Shown: positions 1 through 6,527 of the stretch, piece by piece
Position numbering within the stretch: position 1 is the stretch's first letter
Layout of the letters: every line of letters begins with the position of its first letter
Assembly: GCA_030037185.1 (NCBI GenBank)
Contig: JASHRR010000273.1
Coordinates: 1 to 11,864, forward strand
Length of the DNA: 11,864 nucleotides
Origin: Xanthobacteraceae bacterium
GTDB taxonomy: Bacteria; Pseudomonadota; Alphaproteobacteria; Rhizobiales; Xanthobacteraceae
Direction: 5' to 3'
Made by a program: the position numbers and the translations under genes
The notes under the pieces: model-generated
What the model was told of the DNA's origin: nothing
Databases searched by the model: none
Seen by the model: only the letters and a program-made list of their open reading frames with translations

Positions 1-350
1 CTAAGCTAAGTTCGTTGGCAAGCAAACGGAAATTTACATTTACTTTAGGCACCATAATGGCTACGATAATAACCATTATACAAAGGCCATGCGCTCAACA
101 CCACCATTGCCGCAAAGTTTCCACAGCACGGCGATCTGCTCCGCGTCACGCTTTGGGAAGTCGTAGCCCTGACACTTTCGTCACAAGCGAAAATACCAAC
201 GCCCGAATGGCGCGTCGAAAAAGTGCTCGATCGCCATGCGCTGGTCTTGCGTCGGTTTGATCGCCGCGGCAATCGGCGCATCCCATTCCTGTGCGACCGC
301 TCAGGTTTGGCGCGACCCGACCTGCGCTGATCTAAGGTCCCCTTGCTGCC
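1..350. other. Non-coding or decayed stretch at left edge
   Basis: I see no intact gene here. On the minus strand, one frame from about 305 to 90 reads almost continuously and contains protein-like segments (for example MAIEHFFDAPFGRWYF, then DFPKRDAEQIAVLWKLCG). It is interrupted by an in-frame TGA and has no convincing start or ribosome site, so it may be a decayed gene of unknown family. The first 90 bases are AT-rich relative to the rest. They hold a 7-bp perfect inverted repeat, ATAATGG at 54-60 and CCATTAT at 73-79, with a 12-base spacer. I cannot assign a mobile element to it. Confidence 0.35.
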
Positions 351-476
351 CTAGCGGCCGTCAACGGCTCGAACACGCCGTTGTCGATACTCTGTGGGAA
401 GGGTACCCTCGTCGCTCCAGTCGGGTGGCAGTTCCTGCCCTTCGATGCGCTTTTGAGCGTGCCGCTTGCGGAGCAT
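351..476 (-). CDS. Possible small protein (41 aa) downstream of the NepR-like gene
   Basis: This short frame starts with ATG at 476 and stops at TAG 351-353, giving 41 residues. It begins 5 bases after the stop of the NepR-like gene, so it could be translated by coupling. The product is charged (it starts MLRKRHAQKRIEG, with a central PPDWSDEGTLP) and has no signal peptide or membrane segment. About two thirds of its codons end in G or C, compatible with host codon use. No clear ribosome site lies directly upstream; an AGGGAG is about 16 bases away. I do not recognise the family. In many alphaproteobacteria the gene after nepR is the sigma factor ecfG, but this is far too short and unlike a sigma factor. 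It may be a real small ORF, or chance. Confidence 0.3.
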   Translation of the reverse strand: MLRKRHAQKRIEGQELPPDWSDEGTLPTEYRQRRVRAVDGR

Positions 477-481
477 GAGTG

Positions 482-652
482 TCACCGAATCTCCCTCTCG
501 CGGGTTGGCTGGTCCAGGCTACGCAGAATCTCAGCAAACCGTTCCGGTACCCCTTCGGCAATGATTTCGGCATACATCCCGCGCAACTCCTCGCCGATTG
601 CCGCCATGACCTTCGGTCCGAGCGCGGCGCGCGGGGGTACTCTGGTCCTCAT
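482..652 (-). CDS. NepR-family anti-sigma factor (56 aa)
   Basis: This is a small cytosolic protein of the NepR family. NepR proteins bind the general-stress ECF sigma factor EcfG and are titrated away by phosphorylated PhyR (family knowledge). The recognisable core spans residues 11-48: LGPKVMAAIGEELRGMY, then a GVPERFAEILRSLD segment, matching the NepR pattern of IGxxLRxMY followed by a VPxRFxxLLxxLD helix. The length is close to the usual 60 or so residues. I chose ATG 652 because the NepR homology begins shortly after it; the frame is open further upstream to 772, but that extension does not look like NepR. No strong ribosome site precedes ATG 652. It is divergent from the HWE kinase at 980. 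No phyR or ecfG is in the window, so it may be an extra paralogue rather than the main nepR. Family call good; exact start uncertain. Confidence 0.72.
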   Translation of the reverse strand: MRTRVPPRAALGPKVMAAIGEELRGMYAEIIAEGVPERFAEILRSLDQPTREREIR

Positions 653-979
653 CGCGATCGGCAATGCCTTGTCTGTGCTTGCGCACACTAGAGCGCGCGC
701 CCCAAGGGTTTCTCGACTGACTCGCGGCGCTCTTTCAAGACGCGAAGGCGACACAATCCACAGGGCAGACAATTAAACGTCAGGAATCAAACGATCAACG
801 CTCCGAAAAAAGAGAGCGTGCATCCTTCGGATTCAATCGCCTGCCAGCTGGCGTTGGCGAGATTCAAAAATAGTCGTTGCGCCCGCTCACAACGACGGCG
901 GTTCTTGCAGGTTCGCGCACACCCCTAGGTTTATCGAATGTGATAATGTGAACGGATTATCAGTTTGGGGTGAGGGGCT
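653..979. promoter_or_regulatory. Divergent intergenic region between the NepR-like gene and the kinase
   Basis: This stretch separates two divergently read genes and must hold both their promoters. I looked by eye for the EcfG-type stress promoter (GGAAC, 16-17 bases, then CGTT) on both strands and found no good match. A 7-bp inverted repeat (AGAGCGC at 690-696 and GCGCTCT at 727-733) has a 30-base loop and is not terminator-like. The right end holds the TGATAAT repeat listed separately. Nothing else here looks like a gene. Confidence 0.4.
941..962. promoter_or_regulatory. 7-bp inverted repeat upstream of the kinase: operator candidate
   Basis: TGATAAT at 941-947 and ATTATCA at 956-962 are perfect inverted copies with an 8-base spacer. 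The site ends 17 bases before the kinase ATG, and the ribosome site (TGAGG around 970-974) lies between. The arms are AT-rich in a GC-rich setting. Position and symmetry suit a dimeric regulator's operator or a small hairpin in the 5' leader. No regulator is identified, so function is inference. Confidence 0.4.
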
Positions 980-2899
980 ATGCTGGAGAATCCAACTCAG
1001 GAAGTTCACCTCAGAACTCGCGCCGACCCGAGGCTGCCTCTGGTTGGTGCATTAGGGCTCGCCATTGCGGTCGGCATAGCCTATTTCCTAGCGGCGCGGC
1101 TGAGCCTTGCGCTTCTCGCCAAGCCTGACGGCGTTGCCGTGTTCTGGCCTGCTGCGGGCGTGTCCTCGGGTGTCCTGATCGTGCTTGGGCGCGCTGCGCG
1201 ATTGTCGGTCGCCAGCGGCGTGATTGTTGCAACCATCATTGCCAATCTGATGGGTGACCGGAGCGTCTGGGACGCCGCTGCCTCCGCTTTATGGGATGCC
1301 GGCGAGGCGCTGCTAGCCGCTTGGTTGATCGAGCGCTATTTCGGTTTGGGCTTCACCCTCGGCAGACTGCGCAATGTGCTGGGGCTGCTGGCGGCTGCGG
1401 TCGTGGCAACTGCTGTTTCTGGGATCGGCGGGATGGTCTCTTTTAAGCTGTTCCACAGTCCGACGGCGCCGATGTGGGCTACCTGGCAGCATTGGTTTGC
1501 ATCAGACGCCGTCGGCATCATCACTGTCGCGCCGATGCTGATCGGCCTCGCCGAAGCCCTGCGCAACCCGCCGCCGCGCAATGAGATCATCGAAGGCGTC
1601 GCGGCACTCTTGGCATTGGTGGCGACGATCGTCTTCGTCATCCTGTTGCCGTTCGAGCCGTGGCAAGCCGTTCGTCCGGGCGTCCTGCTATTCCCGGTCC
1701 TGCTCTGGCTTGCAGCCCGCTGTCAGCCAGTATTTGCTGCTGCTGGGGCGTTCATCGTTTCACTGACAATAGTTTGGGCAACAACATTTGGCATCGGTCA
1801 GCTCGTGAACCCCACCTTTCCGATCGGCATCGGCGATCCCACCATTCCGATCGGCGCCCGCATCCTAGCAGCCCAGATTGCCATCGCGGCCTGCACCCTC
1901 AGTGCAAATGTTCTTGCGGCGCTGTTCGCTGAGCGACGTCAGGCCGAAGAGCGATTGCTGGAAGCGCTCACGGCCGGGGGGGTGATGGCCTTCGAGTGCG
2001 ATCTTAGCCGCGGCCTGGTGCAGCGCAGTGGAAACGCGGCGCAGATTCTGGGCCTTGGTCGACAGCAGACTCTCACTGCCGCCCAATTCCTCGCGCGGAT
2101 TCATCCGGACGACCGCGCGAACTTCCAGGCACACCATCGCCGCCTCCGTGTCGATAGCCCTGCCGATGCCGTGACCTTTCGTTTTATTCGCCCCGACGGC
2201 CGGGAGGTATGGCTCGAAAAAACGTCACGGGCGGACTTCGACACGACCGGCTGCCCTATACGTCTCCAGGGCTTGACCCGCGATATCACGAGGTACAAGC
2301 AGGCAGAAAAGCGCCAGGACCTGTTGAGCGCCGAGCTCGACCACCGGGTCAAAAACGTGTTGGCGCGTGTTGCAGCAGTCGTCAGGCACACGCAACGGCG
2401 TTGCGGGACCACGGACGAATTCGTCAAAGCAATTGAAGGCCGTATTCAATCAATTGCAGCCGCTCACACTCTCCTGAGTCAGAGCCGCTGGTCCGGCGTG
2501 GGCCTTACCGATCTCATACGCCAGCAGCTCGCGCCCTGCACAACCGACACAAATACTGCGATCAGCGGCCGCGACGTCATGCTCACCTCTGCGCAGACCC
2601 AAGCGGTCGCCATGGTTATTCACGAACTGGCGACGAATGCCGCGAAGCACGGCGCCCTATCAGCCACGGACGGCAAAGTGTCGGTGAGCTGGGATTGCAC
2701 CGGCACCGATCGTGCGGCGATCCTGACAATCACATGGCGCGAGCTTGGCGGCTCGCCGATCACGGCTCCGGTCCAATCCGGTTATGGCTTAAGCCTCATC
2801 CGCGATCTTGTTCCTCATGAGCTAGGCGGTGCCGTCGACCTGAGATTCCCATCCGATGGCGCGTGCTGCAAAATTGAAATTCCCCTCGGGCGAATGTGA
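980..2899 (+). CDS. Membrane sensor histidine kinase: MASE1, PAS, HWE kinase (639 aa)
   Basis: This is a predicted inner-membrane sensor that autophosphorylates on His and passes the phosphate to a response regulator. Residues about 20-316 form some eight hydrophobic segments of MASE1 type (note FWPAAG at 55-60). A PAS domain follows at about 331-440, with IHPDDR at 374-379 and FRFIRPDGREVW at 400-411. The kinase core starts at ELDHRVKNVLARV, with phospho-acceptor His455. The N-box is HELATNAAKHGAL from His548, the WRE motif is at 586-588, and the glycine loop is SGYGLSLI at 600-607. His in the N-box plus WxE define the HWE family, close to HisKA_2. No receiver domain is attached. The start has a good ribosome site (GGTGAGGGGCT-ATG). 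HWE/HisKA_2 kinases commonly feed PhyR or other stand-alone receivers; the divergent NepR-like gene hints at stress signalling. The ligand is unknown. Confidence 0.9.
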   Translation: MLENPTQEVHLRTRADPRLPLVGALGLAIAVGIAYFLAARLSLALLAKPDGVAVFWPAAGVSSGVLIVLGRAARLSVASGVIVATIIANLMGDRSVWDAAASALWDAGEALLAAWLIERYFGLGFTLGRLRNVLGLLAAAVVATAVSGIGGMVSFKLFHSPTAPMWATWQHWFASDAVGIITVAPMLIGLAEALRNPPPRNEIIEGVAALLALVATIVFVILLPFEPWQAVRPGVLLFPVLLWLAARCQPVFAAAGAFIVSLTIVWATTFGIGQLVNPTFPIGIGDPTIPIGARILAAQIAIAACTLSANVLAALFAERRQAEERLLEALTAGGVMAFECDLSRGLVQRSGNAAQILGLGRQQTLTAAQFLARIHPDDRANFQAHHRRLRVDSPADAVTFRFIRPDGREVWLEKTSRADFDTTGCPIRLQGLTRDITRYKQAEKRQDLLSAELDHRVKNVLARVAAVVRHTQRRCGTTDEFVKAIEGRIQSIAAAHTLLSQSRWSGVGLTDLIRQQLAPCTTDTNTAISGRDVMLTSAQTQAVAMVIHELATNAAKHGALSATDGKVSVSWDCTGTDRAAILTITWRELGGSPITAPVQSGYGLSLIRDLVPHELGGAVDLRFPSDGACCKIEIPLGRM

Positions 2900-3402
2900 G
2901 GTCGACCGCGAGGTGTGTGCCAAAACCGCCGTCCGATATGCGGACCACCTCTATGGTGCGGCCGGGACCCTGACGAAGGGCAGCGGGGCTAACAGCCGAG
3001 ACTTTGCCACGATTGTTGCGAGCAGCTTCGGTCAGATCGCTTTTCGTCTTTTGGAAAAATTCGCATGGGCGGGCCGCGATCGCTCACCACCGACCCAGAG
3101 ACGTTTGCGGGATGGTCGATTGTCGCTAGCCGTTGGGGTGGTCAGAACCAAGCGCGCCCGCTGCCCGACTGGGCGCGTAGCCCGTTGGTGGCTTTTCGGG
3201 CGAGACGCTCAAGGAGCGACGGGCGTCCTGAGCTTGGGTGGAGGAGGACTTGGCGATCGCGGTCGCCATTCCCAATCATGAGATGTTGGGAGGGTCGATA
3301 GGCGCGGAAGAACCCCCGCAGCGGAGCCTGCACAGCCGGCTGACGGCGGCGTCGAACCGGGCGCGTAGTGCGGGCAAGCGGGGGGACCGACTTGCGTCCG
3401 CG

Positions 3403-3424
3403 ACGTAGGTAGAAACGTAGGTAG
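3403..3424 (+). repeat. Tandem 10-bp repeat ACGTAGGTAG x2
   Basis: ACGTAGGTAG occurs at 3403-3412 and again at 3415-3424, separated by two bases (12-bp period). An inverted 8-base match, ACCTACGT, lies at 3593-3600, so these copies bracket the AT-rich segment. The arrangement resembles the direct repeats found beside site-specific recombinase attachment sites, but that reading is inference. Confidence 0.45.
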
Positions 3425-3505
3425 TAAAAGCGCAAAAATCAAGGTAAGTATTTGACGTTACAGGGGTAAAGAACTGACGATGTTCAGCGCCAGAGTATTT
3501 CGTAG

Positions 3506-3585
3506 ACGTTCGCTGACGTTCAAGAAGTGTCAAATTCATCGGTCTAACTTCAATCGATAGCCTGCGTACACGTTCGCCGACATTC
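3506..3585 (+). repeat. Two near-identical 16-bp repeats, 64 bp apart
   Basis: ACGTTCGCTGACGTTC at 3506-3521 recurs as ACGTTCGCCGACATTC at 3570-3585, with 14 of 16 positions identical. Each copy itself contains two related half-units (acgttcg and gacgttc). They lie in the AT-rich stretch just upstream of the possible broken integrase-type frame. Integrase arm-binding sites or regulator half-sites are possible explanations. Confidence 0.4.
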
Positions 3586-3606
3586 GCCACAAACCTACGT
3601 TTAGAC

Positions 3607-3946
3607 GTGGGTGGGCAGACCCCACCTGTGGCAAGGCTACGCGATCGCCTTTCAGACCGCACGCTAAGAAAAGCCACCCACGCCGTATCCCGACGGCGGC
3701 CAACTTTATTTTCGTGCCCCAGCCGGCAAGGGGCAGGTCAATATTTGCGGAGAGTTTCGATTCGCTTCGACCGAAGAAGCATTGGTTTACGCCGGCTCTT
3801 CATTCAAATATTCGGGCATTGAAATGCGTTACATGCGCGGCGTTCCGCAGCCAACCCACACGATATCGGCACAGCGCGATCGCGGCGCCGACGGGTTCCC
3901 GGCCAGCTTGACACCGACCTTGCCGCGCACCCAACCGACGACGTGA
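3607..3946 (+). pseudogene. Unrecognised frameshifted gene remnant, possibly the start of a tyrosine integrase
   Basis: From GTG 3607 one frame reads through RLSDRTLRKA at about 3640-3675. Coding then appears to continue in a neighbouring frame, open from 3668 to TGA 3944-3946, with KPPTPYPDGGQLYFRAPAGKG at its start. Joined across the frameshift, LSDRTLRKA plus YPDGGQLYF resembles the N-terminal arm-DNA-binding domain (DUF4102 type) of tyrosine integrases, which carries an LSD...A.KP...DGGGLYLRV..G pattern. What follows (GEFRFASTEEALVYAGSS, then a proline-rich tail) does not fit an integrase. The remnant may therefore be a chimera, or belong to a different family. The second frame has no start codon of its own, and no catalytic R-H-R-Y core is present. 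Its place next to AT-rich repeats supports a mobile-element origin, weakly. Confidence 0.3.
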
Positions 3947-4008
3947 CGAGGCAAGACCTCAGCGATCGTGGCCGCGGACGCTACAGGAGACGCAGGCAAC
4001 AGGCTCCC

Positions 4009-4953
4009 CTATCGTGTCAACGGTTTGGTTTCGCGGCGCTCCGCAACAGACGGCGTCGCGGAGCGATCGCTCGCCTCGCTGCTTTTCTGCTCCAGGTAGG
4101 CAATGATATCCCGGCGACTCGAGGCTTCGATAACGCGAACCGGCATTCTCGCCCCGGCAATGAATTTCTGAGGGTCGGACAGCCACTGATCGAGATTTTC
4201 CGGGGTCCAGATCAGGCCAGCCCTCGCCAGACCCGGGGAGTACCTGTAGCCGGGCGTGGAGCCGGCTTTTCGTCCGACGACGCCCCCGAGCAACGGGCCC
4301 GTCTGGTTGTCGCCCAATGCGTGACAGGCCGCGCATCGCTCGTCGAAGAGTTCGTGGCCGTGAGCGGCATCCGGCTCGGCGGATGCAAGAAAGCGGGAAA
4401 GATCCTTGGCCTTCTCGGAGGCCGGCGTGCGAAAAAACGTGTAGGAAAGCGTAATCGTATTGAGGTCGTCCATTTCCGCATCTTTTGCCAAAGCCGGATC
4501 GACGAAGAAGACGACCGGCATGTCGACCTTCTCATGGGCGTCGAGGCGTTCGTCGTCAAAGCAGAAACACTGGATTTTCGTAAAATAGGCTCCGCTCGTC
4601 GGCGGCGTGACATTGTAGGCCGCATGCCCGACGATGGCTTCACCGCTGAGATTCTCAGCGGTGAAGTATGCGAGCTGCTGCTCGCCGAGGTGGACCGTCA
4701 TTTCGCGTTGCGCCGGTTCGAACCGCCACGGCAGCCCCGGGGCGACATTGCTGTCGAACCTGACCGTGATGGTGCGTTCAGACACCGTACCCGAATCGGC
4801 GTCCGCCCGCTGCGTCGTCCCGCCGTATCCCGTCGCGGCGCAAAACAACCGGTACGCCGTCGGCGAATACGCCACGAGGCCGATCATGACGCCAAGAATG
4901 GCCATGCACGATGCCAGGACTTGCAGGTTTCTGCGGTGAGAGGTCACTGCCAT
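4009..4953 (-). CDS. ctaG: Cox11/CtaG copper chaperone fused to a class I cytochrome c (314 aa)
   Basis: Cox11/CtaG delivers copper to the CuB site of cytochrome c oxidase. It is anchored by one N-terminal membrane helix (here about 11-29) with its domain in the periplasm. Family marks are YRLFC at 34-38, the copper-binding CFCF with Cys129 and Cys131, VDMPVVFFVDP at 143-153, and TLSYTFF at 168-174. After a short linker (about 175-195) a second domain begins: a class I cytochrome c with heme site CAACH at 207-211, a TGPLLGGVVGRKAG segment, and probable axial Met270 in GARMP. An ordinary Cox11 is about 190-210 residues and has no heme domain. I chose ATG 4953, which puts the helix right after a short basic start; upstream codons to 5133 in frame look non-coding. 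GTG 4992 is a possible alternative, but its GGGAGG is directly adjacent. No oxidase subunit genes are nearby. Confidence 0.88.
   Translation of the reverse strand: MAVTSHRRNLQVLASCMAILGVMIGLVAYSPTAYRLFCAATGYGGTTQRADADSGTVSERTITVRFDSNVAPGLPWRFEPAQREMTVHLGEQQLAYFTAENLSGEAIVGHAAYNVTPPTSGAYFTKIQCFCFDDERLDAHEKVDMPVVFFVDPALAKDAEMDDLNTITLSYTFFRTPASEKAKDLSRFLASAEPDAAHGHELFDERCAACHALGDNQTGPLLGGVVGRKAGSTPGYRYSPGLARAGLIWTPENLDQWLSDPQKFIAGARMPVRVIEASSRRDIIAYLEQKSSEASDRSATPSVAERRETKPLTR
4638..4666. repeat. Perfect 13-bp hairpin inside the Cox11 coding region
   Basis: CTTCACCGCTGAG at 4638-4650 and its exact reverse complement at 4654-4666 flank a 3-base loop (ATT). It lies within the codons for FTAENLSGEA of the Cox11 domain. 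It has no T-run, so it is not a typical terminator. It may be coincidence, or a folded mRNA element. Confidence 0.5.
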
Positions 4954-5669
4954 TGTTGTCGGCTGCCGAATTTTTAGCCGTTTCCTTTTCACCCTCCCAT
5001 CATCGCGCCCGTCGCGCCGGCGTGCATGGCGCCAATCGTCGCAACGCGGCTTCGCCGATGCGAAAGTAAAATGCCTGGTGCGGGTTCGCCAAATTGGCCT
5101 AGGCGTAGGGCGGATTAGCGCATCGATCGGCACCCGCTCGCGAACGGTCAGCAGGCTGAAGGCGCAGTAGAAGGCTCGGCCGCCTTCGCGCCACGGCTGC
5201 AGATTCCTATTCAGAGATGGAGCCGGTCGCTCACAATGCGCGCTTTTCAGTGCGTAAGCATGGCACCGTGCTCCGTTCCAGGCAACGAAGAAACGGCCTC
5301 AGGGCGCGAACAAAGGAACTGCACCGATGAGGAGGAATCGATGACTTCGCCTCCCGTTTCCCGCCGAGGCCTCGCGCGCGGATGAAATGCCGCCAGATCG
5401 ATGAGGCTTCTTGCGACGCGCGGCCGGACCGGTCAGACTCAGCCGCGCGCTTCGGTCGAGCCGCACGCCAGCTTCACCCAGCACACATCGCCACGACAAC
5501 CCAGTCGTTGCACTCGGGGCCGATGCTGTCGACGTCAGGCCGCTTTCGTTGTTTTCGAAAAATTCGCCGATCGGCGGGTCGCGATCGCGCACCACGGCCC
5601 CAGAAACGTCGGCGTTCTGATATCGGTCATGCGAAGAGGAGGGGATGCCAAGGCGAGTGGAGATCAGCG
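4954..5669. other. Gene-poor divergent region between Cox11-cytochrome c and the methyltransferase
   Basis: This 716-base stretch separates two divergent genes and must hold both promoters. I found no gene with family features. Open frames on both strands between 5299 and 5691 are rich in Arg, Ser and Pro and look like chance frames in GC-rich DNA. The only well-placed translation start is the short one at 5341, listed separately. One GCGATCGC octamer is at 5581-5588. I see no convincing promoter consensus. Confidence 0.4.
5341..5385 (+). CDS. Possible 14-residue leader peptide or decayed gene start
   Basis: ATG 5341 is preceded by a near-ideal ribosome site (AGGAGG with a 5-base spacer) and reads 14 codons, ending in SRRGLARG, before TGA at 5383-5385. 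The double Arg recalls the start of a Tat signal peptide, so this may be the head of a gene broken by a frameshift. It could equally be a short leader peptide, or chance. The methyltransferase starts about 285 bases further on. I do not recognise a product. Confidence 0.2.
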   Translation: MTSPPVSRRGLARG

Positions 5670-6527
5670 ATGAACCTACAGCACGACCCAAAGAACGAAG
5701 CTGAAGTCACCTACTGGAACAGCGCTGGCGGCCGCCGTTGGGTCGAACGCCAACAGTCTCAGGACATCGTCCTGGGTCCGATCCTGCGGGCAACACTGGA
5801 GCGAGCGCAGCTGCGGCAGGGCGAGCGGGTTGTCGATATTGGCTGCGGTACCGGTGCGAGCTCGATCGCGCTCGCCGAGCGCGCTGGCCCTCCCGGGCAG
5901 GTGCTGGGCGTTGATGTTTCAGCGCCGATGCTGGCGCGCGCTGCCGAGCGGCTGCCGCCGGGCGCCCCGGTCAAATTCGTACGCGCCGATGCGACGACCT
6001 ACCGGTTCGAACCGGCCGCTTTCGATCTCCTTTTTTCCCGCTTTGGTGTGATGTTTTTCGCCGAGCCGACCCGCGCTTTTGCCAATATGCGCACGGCGCT
6101 GAAGCCGAGCGGACGCCTCGCCTTCGCCTGTTGGCGCAAGTTCGATGAAAATCCCTGGCTTCAAGTGCCGCTGCGCGCCGCGCTTGAACATGTTCCACCG
6201 CTGCCGCGACCTGGCCCCGAAGATCCGGGCCCCTTCTCCTTTGCCAGCGAACAGCGTGTGCAGCGCATTCTTGCGGACGCCGGGTTTCAATCAGTGATGC
6301 TTGAGCCGCGCGACTTTGATCTCGACATTGCCTGTGGAGGCGGGATCGAACAGGCCCTCGAGGCCGCGATGGCACTCGGCCCCACAAGCCGCGCCCTGCA
6401 GGACCAGGGTCCGCAAACGCGGGCAGTGGTTGCCACGTCGATCCGCCGTGCGTTGCAACCCTATCAGCGCGGTAAGCAGGTCGTGCTTGCCGGGGCGATC
6501 TGGCTCGTCACCGCGAACAACGCCTAG
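5670..6527 (+). CDS. Class I SAM-dependent methyltransferase (285 aa)
   Basis: This is a cytosolic methyltransferase with the Rossmann-like SAM-binding fold (Methyltransf_11/25 type). Motif I is VVDIGCGTGAS at 54-64, motif II GVDVS at 80-84, and the adenine-contacting region is RADATTYRF at 105-113. AAFDLLFSRFGVMFF at 116-130 corresponds to motif IV, and LKPSGRLAFACW at 144-155 to the post-motif strand. The N-terminal NSAGGRRWVERQ is common in this group of UbiE/COQ5-like small-molecule methyltransferases. I chose ATG 5670 because GGAG lies 8 bases before it and homology starts at once; the frame is open upstream to 5382 but that part looks non-coding. The substrate cannot be read from sequence. 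No neighbouring pathway gene gives it away; the upstream region is empty and downstream lies transposon debris. Confidence 0.88.
   Translation: MNLQHDPKNEAEVTYWNSAGGRRWVERQQSQDIVLGPILRATLERAQLRQGERVVDIGCGTGASSIALAERAGPPGQVLGVDVSAPMLARAAERLPPGAPVKFVRADATTYRFEPAAFDLLFSRFGVMFFAEPTRAFANMRTALKPSGRLAFACWRKFDENPWLQVPLRAALEHVPPLPRPGPEDPGPFSFASEQRVQRILADAGFQSVMLEPRDFDLDIACGGGIEQALEAAMALGPTSRALQDQGPQTRAVVATSIRRALQPYQRGKQVVLAGAIWLVTANNA

Larger units (their letters stand above)
2900..3606. other. Gene-poor stretch after the kinase, with decayed sequence and repeats
   Basis: No convincing intact gene lies here. A plus-strand frame at about 3187-3408 reads GETLKERRAS, a TGA, then AWVEEDLAIAVAIPNHEMLGG and on to a stop. 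It looks like worn coding sequence, but I do not recognise it. From about 3410 to 3605 the base composition shifts to near half AT, unlike the GC-rich flanks, and several short repeats occur (listed separately). No clear terminator follows the kinase stop. The overlapping frames with ATG at 2856 and 3065 have no family features or ribosome sites and are left out. Confidence 0.4.

Noticed and set aside
653..979. EcfG-type stress promoter (GGAAC-N16/17-CGTT)
   Set aside because: Reading both strands gave only partial matches with wrong spacing or missing -10 element.
2856..3281. Plus-strand frame overlapping the kinase end
   Set aside because: It overlaps the kinase stop by over 40 bases, lacks a ribosome site and shows no protein-family features.
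3403..3600. Short repeats as a CRISPR array
   Set aside because: The repeats are 10-16 bp, few in number and unevenly spaced, with no uniform spacers and no cas genes.
4721..4745. GGTTCGAACC as a possible tRNA T-loop
   Set aside because: It is inside the Cox11 coding region, and no acceptor stem, anticodon arm or CCA end can be drawn around it.
3943..4977. Plus-strand open frame of 344 residues
   Set aside because: It lies antisense to the Cox11-cytochrome c gene, which carries clear family motifs; the plus frame is Arg-rich with no domain marks.
4954..5133. N-terminal extension of the Cox11 frame
   Set aside because: The 60 extra residues are Arg-rich, would put a charged stretch before the membrane helix, and have no family support.
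5382..5669. N-terminal extension of the methyltransferase frame
   Set aside because: The methyltransferase homology and ribosome site begin at 5670; the upstream part looks like chance coding.
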